NCBI GenBank assembly: GCA_014879535.1
Contig: JACSRX010000094.1
Location: 1 to 54,460, forward strand
Direction: 5' to 3'
From: Chthoniobacterales bacterium
GTDB taxonomy: Bacteria > Verrucomicrobiota > Verrucomicrobiia > Chthoniobacterales > JACTMZ01
Length of the DNA: 54,460 bases
Shown: positions 43,116 through 52,236 of the stretch, in pieces
How the letters are laid out: each line of letters starts with the position of its first letter
Position numbering within the stretch: the stretch's first letter is position 1
Position numbers and translations under genes: made by a program
The notes under the pieces: generated by a model
Seen by the model: the letters and a program-made list of their open reading frames with translations, nothing else
Databases searched by the model: none
Told to the model about the DNA's origin: nothing

Positions 43116-43606
43116 AAAATGTCGTGCAGCCGCAGCGCGGCGATCTTGTGGATCTCCCCGAGAGCCGTCTCCCGCTCGGTCGCCGTGTCATTGGCCAGCC
43201 GCTGCGGAAAAGCCTCGAGGATGGCATCCTTCTTGTTCAGGCGCGCGCAGATGATGAACGGGAAGCCGAACTTCCCGCGGTAGGCCGCGTTGTAATCTTG
43301 GAAACGCCTGACCTCCTCCGGAGACAGCCCGTTCAAACCCGCCGCCGCCTGCTCGCCTTGTGATTCGGCGGTCAGCACCACGCGTCCCACCAAGTCCGGG
43401 TGGGCCATGATCAGCGCCATCTTCTCCTCGTCGCGCGCACCGTCCACCTCGGCCCGGAGCGCAACGCGCAACGCATCCGCGCTCGCAAACGGCCTCCGCG
43501 CCGCCACCCGCTCGGCGAAATGCGGCGAGTGCTCGTAGACCGGACCGATCGCCCGGACGAATTCGCCGGCCGGAGCCCGATTCAGCGCCGCAAGCTTCTC
43601 TGTCAT
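43103..43606 (-). CDS. uraD: OHCU decarboxylase
   Basis: The enzyme decarboxylates 2-oxo-4-hydroxy-4-carboxy-5-ureidoimidazoline to (S)-allantoin. The 167-residue all-helical protein has the catalytic His69 in [31 protein letters not shown], and the hallmark [14 protein letters not shown]. The ATG at 43606 overlaps the HyuC-like stop as ATGA, which fixes the start; a longer in-frame extension has no family similarity. It is placed between the carbamoylase and uraH. Confidence 0.96.
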   Translation of the reverse strand: MTEKLAALNRAPAGEFVRAIGPVYEHSPHFAERVAARRPFASADALRVALRAEVDGARDEEKMALIMAHPDLVGRVVLTAESQGEQAAAGLNGLSPEEVRRFQDYNAAYRGKFGFPFIICARLNKKDAILEAFPQRLANDTATERETALGEIHKIAALRLHDILWEN

Positions 43607-44853
43607 GCCTGCGCCTTGATCCATGCCATGGTCCTTTCCGCCAGCCGGTCGAACGCCAGCACGCTCTGCGCCAGGTGCTCCTCCCTGGTGTCCTCGATCT
43701 TGTTGTGGCTGATCCCGTGCAGGCTCTGCACGAACATCATCACCGTCGGCACCCCGGCCATGCACACCTCGGCGGCGTCGTGGAGCGGGCCGGAAGGGAG
43801 GCGGTGCGACACACCGCACGTTTCCTTGATCGCCTCGTCGCAGAAGTTGACCAGATCGGCGTTGAACGGCGCGGGCGCGATGTGCCAGATCCTTTCCCAC
43901 GACACGGACACCCCGCCCTCGGCGGCGAACCGCTCGCTCGCCTCGCGCGCCTCGGCATGCATGCGGGCCAGCTTATCGGCGTCGAGATGGCGCTGGTCGA
44001 GCGTGAGGCGGCAGTCCTCGACCACGCTGGTGACGATGCCCGGCTTCGTCGTGCAGGACCCGATGGTGCACACGCCCATGCCGCTGCGCTCGGCGATGCG
44101 GTAAATCTCCGGGCTCATCTTCGCCGCCGCGAGAAAGGCGTCCTTGCGGCGGTTCATCGGTGTGCTGCCGGAATGCGCCGCCTGCCCGTGGAAATGGATC
44201 GCGTGGCGCTCGACGCCGAACGTCCCGAGCACCGCCCCCAGCGGCAGATCCAGATCGAGCAGCACCGGCCCCTGCTCGATGTGCAGCTCGAGGTAGGCCG
44301 CCGCGTTTTTCAATTCACTGCCGCAGTCCTTCGCCCGCTCGAACTCGATCCCGACCTCCCGGAGCGCGTCCGGCAGACGGATGCCGTCCTTGTCCACCAG
44401 GCCACGCGCTTCCTCCATGTCGAGGTTCCCCGAGCAGGCCGACGACCCGAAAAGGCTCTTCCCGAAGCGCGCCCCCTCCTCATCCGCCCAGTCCACCACG
44501 CGCACCGTGACCGGCGGACGTCCGTTGTATTCCTCGTTGATGCGCCGCAACACCTCGACCCCGGCCAGCGTGTTGAGGCACCCGTCGAGCCAGCCGCCGT
44601 TGGGCACCGAGTCGAAGTGGCCGCCCATGAGCAGTTCGCGATCGCTCTCGCCGCGCAGTGTCGCCCAGAAATTTCCCGCCGCGTCGCGGTGCATCTCCAC
44701 CGGCAGGCCGTCGAACCGCGACCTCAGGAACTCGCGCGCCGCGACCCATGTCGGGGTGAACGCCACGCGCTGCGCGCCGTCCTCGTTGCCTGTCAGCGAG
44801 CGCAGTTCCTTCAACTCGTTGATGGTGCGCAGGGGGTCCGGGGTCTTGCTCAT
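43603..44853 (-). CDS. M20 N-carbamoyl hydrolase, probable beta-ureidopropionase
   Basis: The 416-residue metalloenzyme is of the HyuC/AmaB type, which splits N-carbamoyl amino acids or N-carbamoyl-beta-alanine. Motifs are [94 protein letters not shown] and SLHGISHNKIEDT. It is clearly different from the allantoate and ureidoglycolate enzymes in the same cluster. It heads the cluster and faces preT-preA, so beta-ureidopropionase (last step of reductive pyrimidine breakdown) is the likeliest role, inferred from context. A carbamoyl-amino-acid substrate is the alternative. Confidence 0.8.
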   Translation of the reverse strand: MSKTPDPLRTINELKELRSLTGNEDGAQRVAFTPTWVAAREFLRSRFDGLPVEMHRDAAGNFWATLRGESDRELLMGGHFDSVPNGGWLDGCLNTLAGVEVLRRINEEYNGRPPVTVRVVDWADEEGARFGKSLFGSSACSGNLDMEEARGLVDKDGIRLPDALREVGIEFERAKDCGSELKNAAAYLELHIEQGPVLLDLDLPLGAVLGTFGVERHAIHFHGQAAHSGSTPMNRRKDAFLAAAKMSPEIYRIAERSGMGVCTIGSCTTKPGIVTSVVEDCRLTLDQRHLDADKLARMHAEAREASERFAAEGGVSVSWERIWHIAPAPFNADLVNFCDEAIKETCGVSHRLPSGPLHDAAEVCMAGVPTVMMFVQSLHGISHNKIEDTREEHLAQSVLAFDRLAERTMAWIKAQA

Positions 44854-44882
44854 GCCGTGATCTTGCGCACAGGCCGCCCAAA

Positions 44883-44896
44883 AAAAAGCGCTTTTT
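44883..44896. promoter_or_regulatory. Perfect 14-bp palindrome, candidate operator
   Basis: AAAAAGCGCTTTTT is exactly self-complementary. It lies in the 132-bp gap between the divergent purine cluster and preT-preA, just upstream of a plausible preT promoter. No regulator gene is nearby. Confidence 0.45.
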
Positions 44897-44900
44897 GGTC

Positions 44901-44928
44901 TTGCCCGCGGTGCGGCGAAATCTAATTT
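44901..44928 (+). promoter_or_regulatory. Candidate sigma-70-type promoter for preT-preA
   Basis: TTGCCC (44901-44906) and TAATTT (44923-44928) are separated by 16 bp. This is a reasonable -35/-10 pair about 55 bp before the preT ATG. The flanking AT-rich stretch stands out from the GC-rich background. Confidence 0.4.
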
Positions 44929-44985
44929 GCTACCAAGTCACGCGTTCCCCCCAACAGCGCGCCGACGACAACACACCAAGTCGTT

Positions 44986-46431
44986 ATGCCCATCCAACCG
45001 TTGCTCGACGCCGGGACGGCCGCCGCCAACATGGCGGAAATCAAGCCGCCCTACACCCCGCAGGAAGCCCTCATCGAAGCCAACCGGTGTCTCTTCTGCT
45101 TCGATGCCCCCTGCATCATGGCGTGTCCCACGGGCATCGACATCCCGTCTTTCATCAAGAAAATCGCCAACGGCAACCTCACCGGTTCCGCGCGCACGAT
45201 CCTCACATCCAACGTGCTCGGCGCCAGTTGCGCGCGCGTCTGCCCCACCGAGGTCCTCTGCGAGGGCGCCTGCGTCGTTCTCGACCTCGAAGGCGACCCG
45301 GTCAAGATCGGCCGCCTCCAGCGCCACGCCACCGACCACGTTTACGAGAACGGCATCGAGGTGCTCCACGCACCCGCGGAGAAGAACGGCAGGAGCGTCG
45401 CCGTCCTCGGCGCCGGTCCGGCCGGCCTCGGCTGCGCCGCGGAACTCGCGCAACTCGGCTACGGCGTCACCGTCTTCGACAAGAAACCGGAAGGCGGCGG
45501 ACTCAACACCTACGGCATCGCCTACTACAAGATGCGCCCCGAGATCAGCATCGAGGAGGTCCGCATGATCGGGCGTCTCGGCGTCGAATTCCGCTACGAC
45601 ACCGCCGTCGGCCGTGACATCTCCGTGGCCGACCTCGAGCGCGACTTTGACGCCCTCTTCCTCGGCCTCGGCCTCGGCGGCGCCAACCGCCTCGGCATCC
45701 CGGGCGAGGACCTTCCGGAGGTGGTCGATGCCCTCGACTTCATCGAGTGGATCCGCACCCGCCCCCTCCAGGATGTGCCCGTAGGACGCCGCGTGGCCGT
45801 GCTCGGCTGCGGCAACACCGCCATCGACGCCGTCACCCAATCGAAACGCCTCGGCGCCGACACCTCGACGATCATCTACCGCCGCGGCGAGGAGGACATG
45901 CCCGCCTACCACTTCGAATACGACCTCGCCAAGGCCGACGGCGCCGGCTTCCTCTTCCACACCATCCCGCTCGAGGTGCTGGGGGAAAACGGTCACGTCA
46001 AGGCCCTCCGCCTCGCCAAGACCGAAGTCCGCGACGGCAAGGTTTCCGTCGTCCCCGGCAGCGAATGGATCGAGCCCTTCGATCTCATCCTCAAGGCCGT
46101 CGGCCAGGAAAAACAGACCGAGCTGTTCACCTCCCTCTTCCCGGGCCTCAAGCTCGACCGCAAGGGCCGTGTCGAGCACGACCCCGCCACGATGCAGACC
46201 AGCCTGCCGAAGCTTTTCGTCGGTGGCGACTGCGCCAACGGCGGACGCGAGGTCGTCAACGCCGTCGCCGAGGGCCGGAAGGCCGCCCGCGGCATCCACG
46301 CCATGCTCGGCGGGGGCAGCGTCAGCGGGCCTGTTCAGCCCTCCCGCCACGGCGCCTCCGACGGGGCCGTCGGCTCCGGCTTCAACAACCCCATCCGCGT
46401 CCCAGAGCTTCTCGCCGCGATGTCCAAATAA
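44986..46431 (+). CDS. preT: NAD-dependent dihydropyrimidine dehydrogenase, PreT subunit
   Basis: PreT is the flavin/iron-sulfur electron-transfer partner of PreA in reducing uracil and thymine. The 481-residue protein has an N-terminal four-cluster region (CLFCFDAPCIMACPTGIDIP and GASCARVCPTEVLCEGAC). FAD-binding GAGPAGLGCAAELAQLGYGVTVFD, then NAD-binding GCGNTAIDAVTQSKRLGA, and the C-terminal FVGGDCANGGREVVNAVAEGR follow, as in glutamate synthase small subunits. It is the first gene of the divergent plus-strand unit and is 36 bp upstream of preA. GltD-like proteins look similar, but the PreA neighbour settles the name. Confidence 0.95.
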   Translation: MPIQPLLDAGTAAANMAEIKPPYTPQEALIEANRCLFCFDAPCIMACPTGIDIPSFIKKIANGNLTGSARTILTSNVLGASCARVCPTEVLCEGACVVLDLEGDPVKIGRLQRHATDHVYENGIEVLHAPAEKNGRSVAVLGAGPAGLGCAAELAQLGYGVTVFDKKPEGGGLNTYGIAYYKMRPEISIEEVRMIGRLGVEFRYDTAVGRDISVADLERDFDALFLGLGLGGANRLGIPGEDLPEVVDALDFIEWIRTRPLQDVPVGRRVAVLGCGNTAIDAVTQSKRLGADTSTIIYRRGEEDMPAYHFEYDLAKADGAGFLFHTIPLEVLGENGHVKALRLAKTEVRDGKVSVVPGSEWIEPFDLILKAVGQEKQTELFTSLFPGLKLDRKGRVEHDPATMQTSLPKLFVGGDCANGGREVVNAVAEGRKAARGIHAMLGGGSVSGPVQPSRHGASDGAVGSGFNNPIRVPELLAAMSK

Positions 46432-46467
46432 CCCGCCACTCGTCACCCATCACCCGTCACTCCTCTT

Positions 46468-47778
46468 ATGGCCGACCTCTCCATCAACTTCGCCGGGATC
46501 AAATCGCCGAATCCGTTCTGGGTCGCCAGCGCCCCGCCTTCCAACTCGGCCTACCAAGCCCACCGCGCCTTCGAAGCCGGATGGGGTGGCGTCGTCTGGA
46601 AAACCATCGGTGACCCGATCGTCAACGTCTCCTCCCGCTACTCCGCCCTCAACCTCGCCGGGGAGCGCATGGTCGGTTTCAACAACATCGAACTCATCAG
46701 CGACCGCGCTCCCGAGACGAACTTCCGCGAGATCCGCGAGGTCAAGGAGCGCTGGCCGAACCACGCCGTCATCGCCTCCCTCATGGTGGACACCCGCGAA
46801 CGCTGGCACGAATTCGTCAAACGCTCCGCGGACTGCGGCGCCGACGGCATCGAACTCAACTTCGGCTGCCCGCATGGCATGTGCGAGCGCGGCATGGGGT
46901 CCGCCGTCGGGCAGAACCCCGACGTCGCCGAGACCATCGTCGGTTGGGTCATGGAGGCCGCCGAGATTCCCGTCATCGTCAAGCTCACGCCGAACATCAC
47001 CAATGTCGTCTATGCCGCCCGCGCCGCCAAGCGCGCCGGGGCCGACGCCATCTCGCTGATCAACACGATCAACAGCATCACCAACGTCAACCTCGACACC
47101 CTGACCCCCGAGCCCTTCGTCGCCGGACTCAGCACGCACGGCGGCTACTGCGGACCCGCCGTGAAGCCCATCGCCTTGAACATGGTGCAGAGCTGCGCGG
47201 CCGACCCGGAAGTCAACCTTCCCATCTCCGGCATCGGCGGAATCACCACATGGCGCGACGCCGCCGAGTTCATCGCCCTCGGCTCCCTCAGCGTCCAAGT
47301 CTGCACCGCCATCATGCACTACGGCTTCCGCATCGTGGAGGACATGGCCGAGGGACTCTCCGACTACCTCGACTCCAAGGGCTACAAGAGCGTTGCCGAG
47401 TTCTCCGGCGCCTCCGTGCAGCGCCTCTCCGACTGGAAATACCTCGACCTGCACTACAAGCGCGTCGCCCGCATCGACTACGAGAAATGCATCGGCTGCA
47501 ACCTCTGCTACATCGCCTGCGAGGACGGCGCCCACCAGTGCATCGACCTCGTGGACTCCGCACCCTACGGACTCGGCCCCGGCCGCGTCCCCGGCAAACC
47601 CGTCCCCAAGGTTCGCGAGGAAGACTGCGTCGGCTGCAACCTCTGCTCGCTCGTCTGCCCGGTGGACAACTGCATCACGATGACCACCATCGAGACCGGA
47701 CGCGAGAAATTCAGCTGGGACGACTACCAGACCCGCCTGGCCGCCGGCCAGATGCAGCCCATCCCTGCGCATCCCTGA
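46468..47778 (+). CDS. preA: NAD-dependent dihydropyrimidine dehydrogenase, PreA subunit
   Basis: PreA carries FMN and reduces the pyrimidine ring. The 436-residue protein has a dihydroorotate-dehydrogenase-like barrel (MADLSINFAGIKSPNPFWVASAPPS, ELNFGCPHGMCERGMGSAVGQ, LTPNITN, SGIGGITTWRDAAEF). A C-terminal ferredoxin domain carries two 4Fe-4S motifs, CIGCNLCYIACEDGAHQC and CVGCNLCSLVCPVDNC. An oddity is the segment HGMCERG, with a Cys inside the loop near the active site. The spacer before the gene contains short CGTCAC/CATCAC repeats. With PreT it catalyses the first step of the reductive pathway. Confidence 0.95.
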   Translation: MADLSINFAGIKSPNPFWVASAPPSNSAYQAHRAFEAGWGGVVWKTIGDPIVNVSSRYSALNLAGERMVGFNNIELISDRAPETNFREIREVKERWPNHAVIASLMVDTRERWHEFVKRSADCGADGIELNFGCPHGMCERGMGSAVGQNPDVAETIVGWVMEAAEIPVIVKLTPNITNVVYAARAAKRAGADAISLINTINSITNVNLDTLTPEPFVAGLSTHGGYCGPAVKPIALNMVQSCAADPEVNLPISGIGGITTWRDAAEFIALGSLSVQVCTAIMHYGFRIVEDMAEGLSDYLDSKGYKSVAEFSGASVQRLSDWKYLDLHYKRVARIDYEKCIGCNLCYIACEDGAHQCIDLVDSAPYGLGPGRVPGKPVPKVREEDCVGCNLCSLVCPVDNCITMTTIETGREKFSWDDYQTRLAAGQMQPIPAHP

Positions 47779-47911
47779 CCCGCAGGTGCCTGCACCCGCT
47801 GCCGTTGTTTGGCATCATGAAGGAGTCGTGCTCCAGTGGTCCTGTCTTTCCCCGTGTTAAACATGGTTGCCAACAGGCGCCATTCGTCGGATTCTTGCCA
47901 TTCGTCTCGTA

Positions 47912-48634
47912 ATGCGCATCGCTCTTTTCGGTGATATCCACAGCAACTTGGAGGCCCTCCACTCGATTCTGGCCGACGCCCAGATCCAAGGCTGCACCCA
48001 CTACATCTGCCTCGGAGACATCGTCGGCTACAACGCCGACCCCGTGGGCTGCATCGATATCATCCGCAAACTGGATTGCCCCACCATCAAGGGAAACCAT
48101 GACGAGCAGGCCGTGATGGCCGGCGCGCCCAGCGGGTTCAACGACATGGCCGAGGAGTCCCTTGTCTGGACGCGCCGTCAGCTCGGCAGCGAGGACAAGG
48201 CCTGGCTGCGCTCCCTCCGGCTCCAGCGCGTCATCCGGGACTTCACGGTGGTTCACGCCACCTTGGACACCCCGCACAAGTGGGGCTACATCGTCACCCC
48301 CGGGGACGCCGCCGCCAGCTTCACCTACCAGAAAACGCCCGTTTGCTTCTGCGCCCATACGCACGAGCCGGTTCTCTTCCGCACCGGAATCGCCGTCCGC
48401 AAGCAGCCCTTCGACAAGATCACACTCACCCCCGGCTCCCACTACCTCATCAATGTCGGCAGCGTGGGGCAGCCGCGCGATGGCGACTGGCGCGCCGCCT
48501 ATGTCATTTACAAACCGGAGACGATGGACGTGGAGCTCCGCCGCATCCCCTACGACATCGAGACCACCCAGAAAAAAATCCTCGATGCCGGCCTGCATCC
48601 CGATTTGGCCGAACGGCTTGCGATCGGCCGATGA
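47912..48634 (+). CDS. Calcineurin-like metallophosphoesterase (YfcE/MJ0936-like)
   Basis: The 240-residue protein has metal-ligand motifs ALFGDIHSNLEAL (Asp and His), CLGDIVGYNADP, IKGNHDEQA, VHATLD and CAHTHEPVLF, in the standard order of the family. It is a cytoplasmic phosphodiesterase or phosphatase; the substrate is unknown. I begin at the ATG at 47912 (MRIALFGDIHSN); an earlier in-frame start at 47867 would add 15 atypical residues. It is followed by the glycosyltransferase 34 bp later. Confidence 0.9.
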   Translation: MRIALFGDIHSNLEALHSILADAQIQGCTHYICLGDIVGYNADPVGCIDIIRKLDCPTIKGNHDEQAVMAGAPSGFNDMAEESLVWTRRQLGSEDKAWLRSLRLQRVIRDFTVVHATLDTPHKWGYIVTPGDAAASFTYQKTPVCFCAHTHEPVLFRTGIAVRKQPFDKITLTPGSHYLINVGSVGQPRDGDWRAAYVIYKPETMDVELRRIPYDIETTQKKILDAGLHPDLAERLAIGR

Positions 48635-48668
48635 ACCCGGAACAGGTTTCGAAAAGTGGCCTCAGGCC

Positions 48669-49643
48669 ATGAATCCCTCCCGAATCCTCATCCTCAAGCC
48701 CAGCTCCCTCGGGGATATCGTCCATACGCTGCCGGCGGTCCGCGCCCTCCGGTCCAAATTTCCAGACGCGCACATCACATGGATGGTCAACTCCGAGTGG
48801 TCTCCCCTCCTCGAGGACAACCCGGACATCAACGACATCCTCATCTTCCCGCGCGCCGATTTCCGCGGCCCTTCCGGTTGGCTGAGATTCGCCCGGTGGC
48901 GGGCGGATTTGAAACACCATGCCACCCCCGATCTCATCCTCGACTTCCAAGGGCTGCTCCGCACCGGCCTGGTTGCGGGGGCCTTCCGCGGGGTGCCGGT
49001 TTGCGGGCTTTCGGATGCACGCGAAGGGTCGCGGTTCTTCCAGACCCGGACCGTCCAAGTCTCTTCCTCGGCCCACGCGGTTGAGCGTTACCTCGCCTTG
49101 GCAGCCTCGCTCGGCGCGGAAATCGGCGGGGCGCCGGTGTTCAACCTTCCCGCCGGACGCGCACCGGATGCCGTTCTCCCTGCCGCGCCCTTCGTGGCCC
49201 TCCATCCCATCTCGCGCGGACACCACAAGTCGCTCTCGCCCGAGGCCGTCCTCGCATTCTGCAGGACCGTCGAGCACCCCGTGGTGCTTGTCGGCCGCGG
49301 CACCGTGAACTTCGCCTCCACCCCCGCGAATATTGTCAACCTGCTCGACCGGACCTCCCTGCCGGAGCTCATCTGGCTCCTGCACCGCGCCGCTTTCATC
49401 GTCAGCGTGGACAGCGGCCCGATGCACCTCGCCGCCGCGGCGACCGACCGCCTTCTCGGCATCCACACATGGAGCGACCCGTGCCGCGTCGGACCCTACC
49501 GCCCCGGCGCCCATGTCTGGAAAGGCGGAGAAATCTTTCCCGCCTTGGATCCGGCGTCTTCCTCCGCTCCCACCACGGTTCCGGGGGCGCATGATACCGA
49601 AATGATGGCCCGCTGGCTGCGCCCGCGCATCACCACGGCCTGA
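48669..49643 (+). CDS. Family 9 glycosyltransferase (heptosyltransferase-like)
   Basis: The 324-residue protein has the GT9 opening RILILKPSSLGDIVHTLPAVRALRSKFPDAHITWMV, the middle LILDFQGLLRTGLVAGAFRGVPVCGLSDARE, and the C-terminal motif SVDSGPMHLAAAATDRLLGIHTWSDPCRVGPYRPG. It probably adds a heptose or related sugar to lipopolysaccharide core at the cytoplasmic face of the inner membrane. The protein is shorter than WaaF but typical of WaaC-like enzymes. It ends 6 bp before the convergent murJ. Confidence 0.93.
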   Translation: MNPSRILILKPSSLGDIVHTLPAVRALRSKFPDAHITWMVNSEWSPLLEDNPDINDILIFPRADFRGPSGWLRFARWRADLKHHATPDLILDFQGLLRTGLVAGAFRGVPVCGLSDAREGSRFFQTRTVQVSSSAHAVERYLALAASLGAEIGGAPVFNLPAGRAPDAVLPAAPFVALHPISRGHHKSLSPEAVLAFCRTVEHPVVLVGRGTVNFASTPANIVNLLDRTSLPELIWLLHRAAFIVSVDSGPMHLAAAATDRLLGIHTWSDPCRVGPYRPGAHVWKGGEIFPALDPASSSAPTTVPGAHDTEMMARWLRPRITTA

Positions 49644-49649
49644 CCGGAT

Positions 49650-51257
49650 TCATGCGCCCGGGGCCCCGATCGCCCGTCGGCTGATTTTGCGGCGGATCAA
49701 GGCCATGGCTTCCCGCGCTTCATCCACCCGCAGCAACGCGCAGAGGCTGAAATAAACAACACACCCGGCGCCGATCACGGCAAGAAGCGACCACGCGCGG
49801 TCGATCAAGTGGGGGCCATGCAGCCACGGCCCGAGCCAATCCTGTCCGGCGAGGCATGCTGCGGACAGCCCCGCGGCGGCCACCAGCATTTTGGCGAGCG
49901 AGCCTGTCACCGCCCCCGATTCCATGCCACCCGCGGCGTTTCGCATCAGCAGGTAAAGCACCAGGAAATTGGCCACTGCCGACAACCCCGTGGAAAGGGC
50001 CAACCCGCGGTGCCCCATGCCCATCCGGAACGTCAGCTGCCAGTTGAGCAGCACATTGAGCCCGATGGCTCCGAAACTCACGATCATCGGCGTCCACTTG
50101 CGATCCAACGCGTAGAACGCCGGCGAAAGCACCTTGATGCATGCGTAGGCCATCAGGCCGACCGCATAGAATTGCAGCGCCGCACCGGTCTGCAGCGTGT
50201 CCGTCGCGGTGAACCTCCCGCGCTCGTAGATCAGACCGATGATCTCGTTGCTCATGAAGACAAGCCCGACGGTCGACGGCAGCGTGAGGAACAGCGCGAG
50301 CCGGATCGCCTTCGACAAGGTTTCGCGGAAATGCTTCATGTCCCCGCCCACCGCGATCTTCGAGACCACCGGCAAAGTCACGGTGGCCACGGCCACGCCG
50401 AAAATCCCCAGAGGCAGCTGCATCAGGCGGAAAGCATAGGCAAGCCAGCTCACCGCCCCGTCACCCAGATACGAGGCGAAGATGCTGTTGACCATCACGT
50501 TGACCTGCACCGCACTCGCCGCGATCACCGCCGGCAGCATCAGGATGAGCACCCGCTTCACCTGGGGATCACCCCACCCGAAATCGAAATGGAAGCGGAA
50601 GCCGACCTTCCGAAGGCTCGGCAGTTGCACGGCCATCTGCAGGAACCCGCCGATCAGTGTCCCGATCGCCATGCCGATCAAGGCGCGCGGACCGAACGTC
50701 GGGTCCATCAACCACGCCAGCGTGACCCCGCCGAAAATCGAGCCGAGGTTGTAGAAACTGGATGCCAGCGCCGGCACGCCGAAGACGTTCCGCGAGTTCA
50801 GCATGCCCATTGCAAGGGCTGCCAGCGACACCAGCAGGATGAACGGAAACATGATCCGCGTCAGTTCCGCCGCGAAGGCGGCTTTTTCCGGATCGAACCC
50901 CGGCGCCAGGACGCCGATGAGCGGCGCGGAGAGAATGATCCCCAGCACGACCACAACGCTCATGAACACCAGCACCAGCGTCGCCATCTTGCGGGCAAGC
51001 TCCCACGACGCCTCGTATCCCCGCTCAACACCGAGTTTCGAAAACACCGTGACAAACGCCACCGACAACGCCCCCTCGGCGAAAAGATCGCGCAGCAGGT
51101 TCGGAGCACGATACGCCGTGAGATAGGCGTCCATACCCCGTCCCGCCCCGAACAACGCAGCGAAGATCAGCTCCCGCGCCAACCCCAGCACACGGCTGAG
51201 CATCACCGCCAATGCCACCACCCCGGCGGCCCGCGTATTGAGGCGCTCCTTAGTCAT
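49650..51257 (-). CDS. murJ: Lipid II flippase MurJ
   Basis: MurJ moves the peptidoglycan precursor lipid II across the inner membrane. The 535-residue protein has about 14 hydrophobic segments. The family start is MLSRVLGLARELIFAALFGAGRGMDAYLTAYRAPNLLRDLFAEGALSVAFV. Arg and Asp residues of the central cavity are visible there, and the internal GIFGVAVATVTLPVVSK follows. Its ATG overlaps the tsaC stop by 8 bp, forming a murJ-tsaC-purE string in which murJ is last. Confidence 0.95.
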   Translation of the reverse strand: MTKERLNTRAAGVVALAVMLSRVLGLARELIFAALFGAGRGMDAYLTAYRAPNLLRDLFAEGALSVAFVTVFSKLGVERGYEASWELARKMATLVLVFMSVVVVLGIILSAPLIGVLAPGFDPEKAAFAAELTRIMFPFILLVSLAALAMGMLNSRNVFGVPALASSFYNLGSIFGGVTLAWLMDPTFGPRALIGMAIGTLIGGFLQMAVQLPSLRKVGFRFHFDFGWGDPQVKRVLILMLPAVIAASAVQVNVMVNSIFASYLGDGAVSWLAYAFRLMQLPLGIFGVAVATVTLPVVSKIAVGGDMKHFRETLSKAIRLALFLTLPSTVGLVFMSNEIIGLIYERGRFTATDTLQTGAALQFYAVGLMAYACIKVLSPAFYALDRKWTPMIVSFGAIGLNVLLNWQLTFRMGMGHRGLALSTGLSAVANFLVLYLLMRNAAGGMESGAVTGSLAKMLVAAAGLSAACLAGQDWLGPWLHGPHLIDRAWSLLAVIGAGCVVYFSLCALLRVDEAREAMALIRRKISRRAIGAPGA

Positions 51258-52236
51258 GCGCCGCCCTGCGTAACCGATCCATCAGCGCCATGCCCAGTCC
51301 CGATTCCGGAATTGGCCGCGCATAGATCCGCCGCACATCCGAAGCATCAAGCCGGCGGAGGGCGGAAAAGAACAACGGGGCGGCCGCCACGGGGTCGGAA
51401 GGCAACTCCTCCACAACCGCGAACCCCCCCCCGCTCCCGAAGGCGAGCAGCCCGCTCTCCCCGGCATCGGCAGGCAACCCCTCTTGCTCCCCGAGTATCT
51501 TGAGGGGCGTCCGCGGGGCATAATGGCTTTCCAACATCCCCGGAGCGGCGACAGGCGTCTTCCCGGTCGCACGTTCCACCGGGGCGAACCGTTCCAAGTC
51601 CTCGCGAGTGACCGGCCCCGGACGCAACAACACCAACCGACCGTCTTCCACCTGCACGATCGTGGACTCCAGTCCGTGGCGGCACGGTCCCCCATCGACC
51701 ACCAAGGGGATGCGACCGTCCAATTCCTCGAGGACATGCTGCGCCGCGACCGGACTGATCCGGCCGAAACGGTTCGCACTCGGGGCTGCCACCGGACCGC
51801 CTAAAGACTCGATGACCGCCCTCATCACCGGATGGGCACTGCTTCGCAAAGCCACCGTCGGCAATCCGGATCGCACCAGATCCGGAACCGCAACCTCATC
51901 CCCTTCTTCGGCCGCCGGCAACACCATCGTCAGCGGCCCCGGCCAGAATTCCTCGGCCAGCCTCTGCGCCAGCGCGAGAACTGTGCCTTGCGCTGCAGTC
52001 AGCCGCTCGATCCATGGCGTTCCGGCCACATGCACGATCAGCGGATCGAAGGCCGGTCTTTCCTTCACCGCAAACACACCTGTCGCCGCCCGGGCATTCA
52101 ACGCATCGCACGCCAGTCCGTAAACCGTCTCGGTGGGCAGCGCGGCGCATTGCCCCTGCCGGAGCAAGTCCGCAGCCTCCCTCGCGGCTGCGGCAACCTC
52201 CGTCGCGCTTTGCGCGGGGATCACACGGGTCGTCAT
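51250..52236 (-). CDS. L-threonylcarbamoyladenylate synthase (Sua5/TsaC)
   Basis: The enzyme makes threonylcarbamoyl-AMP, the donor for t6A37 in tRNAs. The 328-residue protein is a long Sua5-type form, with the catalytic YrdC domain (about 1-210). It has [44 protein letters not shown] and [16 protein letters not shown] linker and a C-terminal Sua5 domain (about 240-328) follow. In this frame the ATG at 52236 overlaps the purE stop as ATGA. It links translation fidelity to the purE and murJ neighbours only by position. Confidence 0.93.
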   Translation of the reverse strand: MTTRVIPAQSATEVAAAAREAADLLRQGQCAALPTETVYGLACDALNARAATGVFAVKERPAFDPLIVHVAGTPWIERLTAAQGTVLALAQRLAEEFWPGPLTMVLPAAEEGDEVAVPDLVRSGLPTVALRSSAHPVMRAVIESLGGPVAAPSANRFGRISPVAAQHVLEELDGRIPLVVDGGPCRHGLESTIVQVEDGRLVLLRPGPVTREDLERFAPVERATGKTPVAAPGMLESHYAPRTPLKILGEQEGLPADAGESGLLAFGSGGGFAVVEELPSDPVAAAPLFFSALRRLDASDVRRIYARPIPESGLGMALMDRLRRAAHD

